Positions 29,385 through 37,515 of a stretch of DNA of 64,000 bases are shown one piece after another. Position 1 is the first letter of the stretch. Each line of letters starts with the position of its first letter. The notes beneath the pieces are model-generated. The model searched no databases. It had not been told where the DNA came from and saw only the letters and a program-made list of their open reading frames with translations. The DNA comes from a bacterium (GTDB lineage: Bacteria > Myxococcota_A > Bradymonadia > UBA7976 > UBA1532). The position numbers and the translations under genes are program-made. Location of the stretch: positions 124,001-188,000 of the forward strand of contig JAUHYW010000009.1 of the NCBI GenBank assembly GCA_030426085.1, read 5' to 3'.

Positions 29385-32138
29385 TCAGTGTACCTGATCG
29401 CTCTGCTGGGGCACCTGGGGCGGCGCCTTCCACACCGCCTCCATCGAGTCGATCTCGTCGTCGGCCTGCGCCCGCAGCGCGTCGGGGTCGACGTCGGGCA
29501 GGGCCTCCAGCTCGGGCCCGAGCTGGGCCAGAGTGGCGTCGAGCCGGCCCAGGCGGCGCACCAGCCCCAGCCGCTCGGCGATGCGCCGGGCGTGCCCGTA
29601 GGCCAGGAACGCCCCCGGCCGGTCGCCCTGCCCCGCCTTGGCGTCGCCCAGGTCTTCGTACAGCCGTACCAGCCCGAACCGGTCCCGGGCCCGCAGCCGC
29701 ACCGCCTTGACGTCGTCGAGCGCCTTGACCGCGTCGGTGAACTTCTCCTGGTCGATCAGGCACCTGGCGAGGCTCTGCCACGCGTCGGCCCACTGCACCG
29801 CCGCCCGCGCCTTGCGGAACTGCTCGCCCACCGCCCGCAGCCGGGTCTCGGCCTCGACCGGGTTGCCGTGCCGCCGCTGGAGCCCGGCGGCGGCGACCTC
29901 GAGGATGTGCACCGGCAGCCCCACCCGCTGGAAGGCGGCCACCGCCTGCTGCAAGAGCGCAAACGCCGGGTCGAGCTGGCCGCTCTCGGCGTGCACGAAG
30001 GCCCGGGCCATGCGCGAGGCGCCTGCCGCCCGCGGCTCACGGCTCTCGTCGGCCGCCCGGATGGCCTCGTCGAGCGCCAGGGTCGCCGCCTCTTCTTCGC
30101 CCCGCTCGTAGAGCACCCGCCCCAGCCGCACCAGCCCCAGCGCGACGTGGCCCAGGTCGCCGGCCGAGCGCAGGGCCTCGACCCCCGACTTGAGCAGCGC
30201 GATGGCCGCCTCGAGGTCGCCCTCGAGCACCCGCACCTCGGCCCGCAGGAGCCCGACGCGGGCGATGCTGCGGCCGTGGGATCCGCCGCTCATCAGGTTC
30301 TCGGCTAGATCGAGGGCCTGCATCGCCGGCTGGGGCAGGGCCAGCGCCAGCCGGACCTCGCCCAGCCGGGCCATCGCCTCGCCCGCCGCCCCGCTGCGCC
30401 CCAGCCGCTGGGCCGCCGCCGCCGCCGCCTGGAACGCCTGATCGGCGAGCTGCACCCGCCCGGTCATCGAGCCCAGGCCGCCGGCCTCCATCGCCGATCC
30501 GTAGAGCCGGGCCAGCGCCAGCAGGTAGTCCGACTTCGCGTTGAGGATGGGCAGCATGCGCCGGAAGCCGGCGTCGACCCGGGCCGCGTCGCGGGTGTTG
30601 AGCAGCCACTGCTGCACCGGCCGCCCGTCGCCCGCGGTGAGGCTCAGCCGCCAGACCCGATCGGCCACCTGCCACGCGTGGCTCGGGGTGTAGCCCCCCA
30701 GCAGCGCGTCGCGCAGGCCGAGGGCCGACTGGCGGGTCTCCTTGTCGTCGAGCACGTCGAGCAGGGCCGCCGGCAGCCGGGGGTCGGACCAGCGGAAGGT
30801 GGGGTGCAGGCCGTCGGGCAGGTCGGTCCAGCCCATGCCGCCCGCCGGCGCGGCCGCCTCGCAGGTGCCCACCTCGGCCCCGTCCAGTTCGAACTCGTCG
30901 TCGTGCAGCAGGTCTTCGACCCAGTCCTCGTCGTGGCCGAGCACCTTGCCCACCGCGAAGCCGTGGAACGGCTGCCCGTCCAGCGCGGCCACCGCCAGCG
31001 CCCGCCGGGCGCCGGGGTGCTCGGGCATCAGCGGCGCGGGGTCGAAGCCGTCTTCGAGGCGGTCGAGGCCGTCCCGGGCCGGGCGGCCGGCGAAGTCGGG
31101 ATCGGCCAGATCGTCGAGCCACGCCCGGGCCTGGGCCAGCGCCTCGGCCGGGCGGCCGACGGTGGCGGCGACCAGCGCCGGGGCCCAGCCGGTGGGCGCG
31201 GCGTCGAACCGGGCCCGCAGGAGCCCCTCGGCCCGCTCGGCGTCCCACGGGGGCAGCTCGATCTCGACCAGGATCTCACGTTGGCGGGCGTCGGCGATGA
31301 CGTCGACCAGCGGCCCGTCGTGCGCCGGATCGGCCGGGGCCCCGAGCACGGCGATGGCCTTGCGGCTGGCCGAGGGCTCGACGAACAGCGGCAGGCCCAG
31401 CAGCACCGCCCGGCTCTGGAGGTGGGCGTCGTCGAGCAGCAGCGCGATGGGCGCCTGCTCGCCGGCCCGCCCGAGCACGCCCAGCAGGTCTTCGGCGTAG
31501 CGCAGCTTGTCGAGGGCCGCCTTCAGCTCGTCGGGCAGCGGCGCCCGCCGGACGTAGGGCCCGAGCAGATCGGCGAGGTCGTCCCGGGCGGCGGGCACCA
31601 CCGGCGGCACCAGCGCCTCGACCCCGTGGCGCCCGAGCAATATCCGGCGCACGGCGGCCAGCGTGGCCGAGGTGCCCGGGCCGCGGATCACGATCACCGC
31701 CTGGGGCCCGCCGAAGCGCTCGGCGATGGCCGCGGCGTGCCCCCCGGCGTCGACGAAGGGCCACGGGCGGCTGCGGGCGGTGAAGGCCCACGACTCGGCC
31801 CCGCCGCTGCCCCCGTAGGGCGGCTTGTCCCCGGTGCGGGCCAGATCGTCGACCAGGGCCAGCCACGCCTGACGCAGCGCGCCCTCGGGCAGCGGGGTGT
31901 CGGGCGCGGCGGCGAGCAGGGCGTCTTCGACCGCCTGGGGGTCGCCCCCGTCGAGCGCGCCGGGCCCGCCCGCGATCAGCGCCCGCCACAGATCGGCCAC
32001 CGCCGCCTCGGCCACCGCCGGCGAGACCCGCCCGCGCACCACCCGCTCGGCGGCGTTCAGCGCCGGCCGCAGCCGGTCGGGTTCCCGGTCGTCTCCAGCG
32101 AGGGCGGTGGCGGCGGCGGCGATCGTCAGCTCGGTCAA
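29385..32138 (-). CDS. ATPase-like TPR protein (degenerate P-loop) upstream of the kinase pair
   Basis: A 917-residue protein. An N-terminal region (about 1-110) is followed by an ATPase-like module with GPGTSATLAAVRRIL where a P-loop would be (no lysine) and LLLDDAHL resembling Walker B, as in the ATPase cores of STAND/AfsR-type regulators. From about residue 470 there are TPR-like repeats, including LALARLYGSAMEAGG and LVRLYEDLGDAKAGQ. Myxobacterial kinases are often paired with such proteins. TTG 32138 is chosen because GGAG lies six bases before it; an ATG at 32258 would add a Pro/Gly-rich stretch. The gene reads into the kinases after 78 bases, so the three may form one signalling operon. 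Confidence 0.7.
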   Translation of the reverse strand: MTELTIAAAATALAGDDREPDRLRPALNAAERVVRGRVSPAVAEAAVADLWRALIAGGPGALDGGDPQAVEDALLAAAPDTPLPEGALRQAWLALVDDLARTGDKPPYGGSGGAESWAFTARSRPWPFVDAGGHAAAIAERFGGPQAVIVIRGPGTSATLAAVRRILLGRHGVEALVPPVVPAARDDLADLLGPYVRRAPLPDELKAALDKLRYAEDLLGVLGRAGEQAPIALLLDDAHLQSRAVLLGLPLFVEPSASRKAIAVLGAPADPAHDGPLVDVIADARQREILVEIELPPWDAERAEGLLRARFDAAPTGWAPALVAATVGRPAEALAQARAWLDDLADPDFAGRPARDGLDRLEDGFDPAPLMPEHPGARRALAVAALDGQPFHGFAVGKVLGHDEDWVEDLLHDDEFELDGAEVGTCEAAAPAGGMGWTDLPDGLHPTFRWSDPRLPAALLDVLDDKETRQSALGLRDALLGGYTPSHAWQVADRVWRLSLTAGDGRPVQQWLLNTRDAARVDAGFRRMLPILNAKSDYLLALARLYGSAMEAGGLGSMTGRVQLADQAFQAAAAAAQRLGRSGAAGEAMARLGEVRLALALPQPAMQALDLAENLMSGGSHGRSIARVGLLRAEVRVLEGDLEAAIALLKSGVEALRSAGDLGHVALGLVRLGRVLYERGEEEAATLALDEAIRAADESREPRAAGASRMARAFVHAESGQLDPAFALLQQAVAAFQRVGLPVHILEVAAAGLQRRHGNPVEAETRLRAVGEQFRKARAAVQWADAWQSLARCLIDQEKFTDAVKALDDVKAVRLRARDRFGLVRLYEDLGDAKAGQGDRPGAFLAYGHARRIAERLGLVRRLGRLDATLAQLGPELEALPDVDPDALRAQADDEIDSMEAVWKAPPQVPQQSDQVH

Positions 32139-32305
32139 GGCAGTCTCCGGTCGAGGCGGGGTATCGGGGTCGGATACCAGTTCGCCGGATTGCGGGCAAG
32201 CGCCGCGGTGCGTCGGCGGCGGCCCCGGCGACCCACCCCTCGCCGCCGACGGGGGCATCGCTCCGGGGTGTCATGAAGTGTCATCTCCCCGCAATGTCGC
32301 TGAAA

Positions 32306-32321
32306 TGGCACAGCCACCGCT
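32306..32321 (+). promoter_or_regulatory. Possible sigma-54-type promoter of the S8 protease gene
   Basis: TGGCACA-GCCA-CCGCT keeps the invariant GG (-24) and GC (-12) at the correct spacing of the TGGCACR-N4-TTGCW consensus but has CC instead of TT before the -12 GC. It lies 84 bases before the protease start in the 266-base divergent gap, which shows no other clear signal. Confidence 0.3.
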
Positions 32322-32404
32322 CGCTGCGTACCTTCGAGCCCATCGGATGGCCGTTCGACGGGTTCGGTCACCGACCACACGGGCTCAACACGGAGCACAG
32401 AGAG

Positions 32405-34372
32405 ATGACTCGGTATCACACCCACCGTTCGTTCGTGGCCGCCGGCCTCGCGCTGGCGCTCGGCGCCGGCTGCGGCGACATCGACCTCGACCCGATGTCG
32501 GGCGAGGCGCTGCCCCCGGCGGCGGAGGCGCCGGCCGACGGGCGCGTCGATGAGGGCGAGGTGCTCGCCCGCCGCAGCCGCACCATCGACGGCCGCACGT
32601 TCACCTTCCTCAAGATCCGCACCGCCACCGGCGAGGTCGCGACCCGGATCACCGACGACGCCGGGCGCCCGGTCGACCCGGCGGTGATCCCCCGGGGCTC
32701 GACGCCCTTGGTCCACCCGGCGGTGCGGGCGGCGCTGTCCCGGCCGTCGTCCCATCCGGCTCACATCGCATCGGATGACACGCTGCCGGTGATGCTCGGG
32801 CTCACCGCGGCGCCGACGCCGGATGCCATGGCCGAGTCCCGCCAGGGCAGCCACACCTTCGATGACATGGGGCGCTACATCGCGACCCTCGACGGCGAGA
32901 CGCTCACCGTCATCGACGAGCGGGTCCTCGGGGCCGAGCGGGCCGCCACCACCCGCGCCGCCCGCCGGGCGCGCATCGCGTGGCGCGCCGATCGGTGGAG
33001 CGATCTGATCGCCCGCCACGGCCTCGACGCCCCGGCGCTGTCGGAGGCCATCGCCGAAGGCACGCCCTCGGTCGTGCTCGAGCTGACCGGCGCCGAGATC
33101 GAGGCCATCGCCGCCGAGAGCGCCGATCTGGTGGCGGCCATCGAGCCGGCGCCGAAGCCGAGCAACGCCCTCCGAGCCGCGCTGCAGGACGTCTCCATCG
33201 ACCCGGTGGTCTTCGCCAACAACGGGCGCCAGGGCGGCGGGGTCGGGATCTACATGAGCGAAGAGGGGTGCAACCCCGACGGCACCTACGCCGACTACGA
33301 GCGCCTGGCGGGCAGCACCGACGGTCACTCCCTCGCGGTGGCCGGCATCCTGCGCGGGGCCTCGCCCCGGTCCTTCATCTACTGCCGGGGCGGCTTCACC
33401 CTGCCCCGGGCCAGCGATCTGGACGGGGTCGGGGGCAACGAGGCGGTGCTGGTCGAGAACCACTCGTGGGGCAACATGCCGGGGCGCTTCGGCGGGCAGC
33501 GCCACGGCACCGCCGAGTACCAGCTCCTCGACCGGGACTTCGACGACCACGTCTACGACGACCGGGTGTCGGTCTTCGTGGCCGCGGGCAACAACGGTGA
33601 TCTGGCCCCGGACCACGTCAACTCGCCGGCCAAGGCCCTCAACGTCGTCGGGGTCGGCGCCTACGACGACAGCACGAACACCATCACCGACTGGTCGAGC
33701 TGGCAGGACGGCGAGGTGGGCAACGCCAAGCCCGAGCTGAGCGCGCCCGGCCGGTCGCTGTCGATCCCGCTGGCCGACGACGGGCGGCTGTGGAGCGGCA
33801 CCAGCTTCGCGTCGCCCATCGCCGCCGCCGCCGCCGCCGACCTGATGGGGGCCTACGGCTGGCTCCAGCTCCGCCCGGCCTACATCAAGGCGTTCATGCT
33901 CGCCGGCTCGACCGACGCCATCGCCGGCGGCGCCGACGCCGTCGGGGTCGGCGGGTTCGACTTCCGCAGCGCCTTCTTCAGCGGCACCAACACCTGGTGG
34001 GACGGCCGCAACGACGCGTTCGACTGGTACGACGACCGCGACTCCGACCCGGGCAACGGCTACGTCGATCGCCCGTTCGACGTGGACGCGAACCGGACCT
34101 CGCGGGTGCGGGTCGCCCTGAGCTGGGCCACCCGAGGCAGCTACACCCACGCCCACCGGGGCGACGCCCACCCCATCGGCCGCGATCTCGATCTGGTGGT
34201 CTACGACCCCGACGGGCGGCGGGTCGGCGGCTCGTCCTCCTGGGACAACCCCTACGAGGTCGTCGACTTCGCGCCGAACCGCAGCGGGCGCTACGTGGCC
34301 CGGATCAACGAGTATGCCAACCGCGACGCCGGCGCCCGCCTGCGCATGGGCCTGTCGATCAACTTCTACTGA
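32405..34372 (+). CDS. Secreted subtilisin-like (S8) protease-family lipoprotein
   Basis: A 655-residue protein. Its signal ends in a lipobox (ALALGAGC), so it is likely outer-membrane or periplasm anchored. After a prodomain-like region (about 25-270) the S8 fold shows the catalytic His in STDGHSLAVAGIL, the oxyanion Asn region AAGNNGD and the nucleophile in SGTSFASP. The first catalytic position, normally Asp in a VxDTG context, reads GVGIYMSEEGC, so Asp is replaced by Glu or lost. The C-terminal part (about 520-655) is a beta-sandwich-like P-domain. Either it is a slow or altered protease or an inactive homologue. It is a single gene with its own promoter region. Confidence 0.85.
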   Translation: MTRYHTHRSFVAAGLALALGAGCGDIDLDPMSGEALPPAAEAPADGRVDEGEVLARRSRTIDGRTFTFLKIRTATGEVATRITDDAGRPVDPAVIPRGSTPLVHPAVRAALSRPSSHPAHIASDDTLPVMLGLTAAPTPDAMAESRQGSHTFDDMGRYIATLDGETLTVIDERVLGAERAATTRAARRARIAWRADRWSDLIARHGLDAPALSEAIAEGTPSVVLELTGAEIEAIAAESADLVAAIEPAPKPSNALRAALQDVSIDPVVFANNGRQGGGVGIYMSEEGCNPDGTYADYERLAGSTDGHSLAVAGILRGASPRSFIYCRGGFTLPRASDLDGVGGNEAVLVENHSWGNMPGRFGGQRHGTAEYQLLDRDFDDHVYDDRVSVFVAAGNNGDLAPDHVNSPAKALNVVGVGAYDDSTNTITDWSSWQDGEVGNAKPELSAPGRSLSIPLADDGRLWSGTSFASPIAAAAAADLMGAYGWLQLRPAYIKAFMLAGSTDAIAGGADAVGVGGFDFRSAFFSGTNTWWDGRNDAFDWYDDRDSDPGNGYVDRPFDVDANRTSRVRVALSWATRGSYTHAHRGDAHPIGRDLDLVVYDPDGRRVGGSSSWDNPYEVVDFAPNRSGRYVARINEYANRDAGARLRMGLSINFY

Positions 34373-34430
34373 GCCCCATCCGCCGCCGCCGGCCATGGCC
34401 CCGGCCGGCCGGTTGCGGTAGGTTCCCGCC

Positions 34431-36188
34431 ATGCGATCCCCCACCTCGAACGCCTCGCGCGTCGCCCTGCTCCCCACTCTGCTGCCCCTCGCCCTCCTGG
34501 CCGCGCTCGCCGGCTGCGACGACCCCGACCCGCTGCCGCCCATCGGCACGTCCCGGGCGCCGGTGACCGTCTCGGCGGTGGCCATGGCCCGCTGCGACAC
34601 CCCACCGGAGCTGATCGACGGCCTCTCGCGGCAGCTCGTCGACGCCATCAACTGCCTGCGGCCGGGCACCCTGGCCGAGATCCCGCTCGGGGGCGACATC
34701 CGCCTGCTCCAGCCCAACCGGCCGCACTTCGTCGACGGGCGGGCGGTCGATGCGCTGGTGGACGCGGCGGCCGACGGCGACCGGCAGATGGTCGTGCGCT
34801 GGGCCTATCGCGATGTGGCGCTCCAGCACCTGTTCTGGTTGCAGGACCAGTTCCGGGGGTGCGCGGTGGCGGCGCCGGCGGGGCTGTCGAACCACCAGAA
34901 CGGGCTGGCCGTGGATCTGAACGACTACCAGTACTGGGAGCCGATCATGCGCGGCTTCGGCTGGGGCAACGACCTGCCGAACGACCGGGTGCACTTCGAC
35001 TATCAGGCGCCGGACGTGGGGTTGGGCGCGCTGTCGCTGTACGCGTTCCAGGTGCTGTGGAACCAGAACAACCCCGAGGCCGAGCTGGCCTTGACCGCCG
35101 AGCTGGACGGGCCGACCTACGACGCGCTGAGCGAGGCCCCGGTGGAGGGCTTCGACCTCGACCTGTGCGGCGGCGGGCCGCCGCCGGTGGGCCCGGGGCC
35201 GGTGCGGGGGCCGACGGTGGGTCAGCAGGCGTGGCGGGGGTGTGATCCGCCGCCGGAGCTGGTCGAGGGGCTCGCCGAGCAGGTCGCCCGGGGCATGGCC
35301 TGCCTCGAGCCGGACGCGCTCGAGCCGCTGCCGGTGTGCGGTGAGCCGGGCTGCGCTCAGGTGTCGGCGCCGCCGATCCTGGAGTGGCTGTCGACCCCGG
35401 CCCTCGACGCCTTCGCCGAGGCGAGCCGGGCGCTGGGTCGGCCCATCGCGATCAGCGAGGCGCTGCGCGACGTGAGCCTGCGCCACTTCTACGACTCGAC
35501 GGCGGACAACATCGGCTGCCGGCCGCCGGCCGGGCGCTCGGACGTGATCAGCGGGCGGGCGGTGCGGCTGGCCGACGCCGGGGCCGCCGGCGCGCTGGCG
35601 GCGGCGGGCTTCGTGCAGAGCGGCGATCGCTGGATCTACGACGGCCCCGACGCGGCCGACCTCGATCAGCTCTCGACGGTGGCCTTCCAGCGGCTCTGGA
35701 ACCGCAACCGGCCGGATGATCCCATCGACGACGACGGCCTGATCGGGCCCCAGACCCGGGACGCCATCGACCGGGCGCCGATCGCCGGCTTCGATCGCAG
35801 CCTGTGTGATCCGGATCCCGAGCCGGATATGGGCCCCGGGCCCGATCCCGAGCCGGACGCGGGCCCCGGGCCCGATCCCGAGCCGGACGTCGGTCCGGGC
35901 CCCGATCCCGAGCCCGACATGCGCCCCGGGGCCGAGCCGGAGCCGGAGCCCGACGGGGGGCCCGATCCCGAGCCGGAGCCGGACGTGACCCCCGGTCCCG
36001 AGCCGAGGCCGGACGGCGCGGTGCGCGATCCGGCCGACGTCGGCATCCCCCCGCCGCCGGTCCCCGGGTGGAGCAGCCTCGAGCCGGGCGACGCCGCCTG
36101 CGCTCAGACCCCGGGCGGCGGGGCGGGCGGCTCGGCGGCTCTGCTGGCGCTGTTCGGTCTGCTCGGGCTCGCCCGGCGCCGTCGGTGA
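34431..36188 (+). CDS. M15-like peptidase lipoprotein with a degenerate second repeat and MYXO-CTERM tail
   Basis: A 585-residue protein. The lipobox is ALAGC. The first domain (about 40-245) has the VanY/M15 zinc-peptidase pattern: GLSNHQNGLAVDLN supplies H and D, and NDRVHFDY the last H. The second domain (about 265-460) copies its ends (CDPPPELVEGL, FQRLWNRN, AGFDRSLC) but lacks the histidines (GRAVRLADAG instead), so it is probably non-catalytic. A run of PDPEPD repeats (about 460-545) forms a rigid stalk. The end has a Cys, then GGGAGGSAALLALFGLLG plus a basic stretch, a MYXO-CTERM sorting tail cleaved by rhombosortase/myxosortase-type proteases in myxobacteria. M15 enzymes trim peptidoglycan peptides. 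Confidence 0.85.
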   Translation: MRSPTSNASRVALLPTLLPLALLAALAGCDDPDPLPPIGTSRAPVTVSAVAMARCDTPPELIDGLSRQLVDAINCLRPGTLAEIPLGGDIRLLQPNRPHFVDGRAVDALVDAAADGDRQMVVRWAYRDVALQHLFWLQDQFRGCAVAAPAGLSNHQNGLAVDLNDYQYWEPIMRGFGWGNDLPNDRVHFDYQAPDVGLGALSLYAFQVLWNQNNPEAELALTAELDGPTYDALSEAPVEGFDLDLCGGGPPPVGPGPVRGPTVGQQAWRGCDPPPELVEGLAEQVARGMACLEPDALEPLPVCGEPGCAQVSAPPILEWLSTPALDAFAEASRALGRPIAISEALRDVSLRHFYDSTADNIGCRPPAGRSDVISGRAVRLADAGAAGALAAAGFVQSGDRWIYDGPDAADLDQLSTVAFQRLWNRNRPDDPIDDDGLIGPQTRDAIDRAPIAGFDRSLCDPDPEPDMGPGPDPEPDAGPGPDPEPDVGPGPDPEPDMRPGAEPEPEPDGGPDPEPEPDVTPGPEPRPDGAVRDPADVGIPPPPVPGWSSLEPGDAACAQTPGGGAGGSAALLALFGLLGLARRRR

Positions 36189-36820
36189 CCGCGCCCGCCG
36201 GGCCGCCGGAGCCCCAGCGGTACACCCTGCCCGGCGGCTTCCCCGTCGAGCTGCGCCGGCTGCGCCCCGACGACAAGGCCCGCATCGCCGCCGCCTTCGA
36301 GGCGCTGTCGGCGACCTCCCGCTACCGCCGCTTCCACAGCCCGATGTCCCGGCTGAGCCGGCGCTACCTGCGCTATCTGACCGAGGTCGACCACCGGGAC
36401 CACCTGGCCTGGGGCGCGGTCGATCCCACGGTCGAGGGGCTGCCCGGGCTGGGGGTCGCCCGCTGCGTGCGGCTGGCCGACGAGCCGACGGTCGCCGAGG
36501 CGGCGGTCACGGTGGTCGATCCATGGCACGGCCGGGGGCTGGGCCCGCTGCTGCTCGACGTGCTCGCCGACGACGCCCGGGCCCACGGCATCCACGCCTT
36601 CCGGGGCTATGTGCTGCCCGACAACACCCCGATGCGCCACGTCGTCGATCAGGCCGGCGGCGAGGCCACTGTGACCGAAGGGGGGCTGCTGCGCATCGAT
36701 CTACCGTTGCCGACAGCGCCCCCGCCCTGGCAGGCGGCGCGCCACATCCTGCGCTCCGTGGCCCGCAGCGACGTGCCCCGGGCGCACAACCCGTTCCTCG
36801 AGCCGGACGAGCCCCGATGA
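36185..36820 (+). CDS. GNAT-family N-acetyltransferase
   Basis: A 211-residue protein with the GNAT fold: LRPDDKARIAAAFEAL at the start and the acetyl-CoA loop VVDPWHGRGLGPLLLDVL. Its N-terminus resembles the stand-alone domain of protein-lysine acetyltransferases fused to acyl-CoA synthetases in other bacteria. The GTG start at 36185 overlaps the stop of the upstream M15-like gene by four bases. Substrate unknown. The stop is 11 bases from the convergent lipoprotein gene. Confidence 0.85.
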   Translation: MTAPAGPPEPQRYTLPGGFPVELRRLRPDDKARIAAAFEALSATSRYRRFHSPMSRLSRRYLRYLTEVDHRDHLAWGAVDPTVEGLPGLGVARCVRLADEPTVAEAAVTVVDPWHGRGLGPLLLDVLADDARAHGIHAFRGYVLPDNTPMRHVVDQAGGEATVTEGGLLRIDLPLPTAPPPWQAARHILRSVARSDVPRAHNPFLEPDEPR

Positions 36821-36831
36821 CTGCTCAACCG

Positions 36832-37401
36832 TCACAGCAACCACCCCAGGCCGACCCCCAGGTGCAGCCGGCGCCGATAGGGGTCGAAGTCGGGGTAGTT
36901 GAGCTGCGCCTCGGTGCGCACCCGCACGACGTCGAGGATCTGTACGTCGATCCCCAGCGGCAGCCGGGGCGCGAGGTCGACCCCCCACGTCCCGAGCTGG
37001 GGCGCGGTGTAGACCCAGACCCCGTCGAACAGCCGGGCGGCGACCGGGAGCTGCACCCCGGCCCAGCCGACGCCCACCTCGACCCCCAGGCCCAGCGCGA
37101 CCCGGTGGTGGTCCAGCGCCCGCCAGCGCACGGCGAGGCCGGCGGTGCCGCCGGCGTCGTCGAACGCGCCCACCAGCGCCACGTCGAGCCAGGTGGTCGC
37201 CGCGGCGGTGGCCCACGCCTGGCCCCCGTGCTGCCACGGGTCCTGCCCCACCGGGCGGGGGCCGACGGCGGTGTAGGCCAGCCCGACCTCGGCCCGCTTG
37301 CCGGGAGGGAACGGGGTCATCGGCCGCATGTTGGCCGCCGGGGCGCAGGCGGTGACGAACAGCGCCAGCAGCAGCGTCGACAGCAGCGCCGCGAGGGCCA
37401 T
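36832..37401 (-). CDS. Small outer-membrane lipoprotein of unknown function
   Basis: A 189-residue protein. The signal peptide MALAALLSTLLLALFVTAC ends in a lipobox-like VTAC. The mature part alternates hydrophobic and polar residues (VGLAYTAVGP, HRVALGLGVEVGVGWAG, QLNYPDFDPYRRRLHLGVGL) as in an eight-strand barrel. It is divergent from the DUF3943 gene, whose signal-like coding stretch begins right at this gene's start. The strand is supported by the good signal peptide; the opposite frame has no start. Confidence 0.7.
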   Translation of the reverse strand: MALAALLSTLLLALFVTACAPAANMRPMTPFPPGKRAEVGLAYTAVGPRPVGQDPWQHGGQAWATAAATTWLDVALVGAFDDAGGTAGLAVRWRALDHHRVALGLGVEVGVGWAGVQLPVAARLFDGVWVYTAPQLGTWGVDLAPRLPLGIDVQILDVVRVRTEAQLNYPDFDPYRRRLHLGVGLGWLL

Positions 37402-37515
37402 CGGCCGCGGCGTCGCCCGCCGCTGCTGGCCCTGGCCGCGCTGTGCCTGCTCGCGGCGGCCCCGGCCCATGGCCGACGCCGACCCGAGCCGCCCGACCCC
37501 CAGCCGCTCGAGGGC

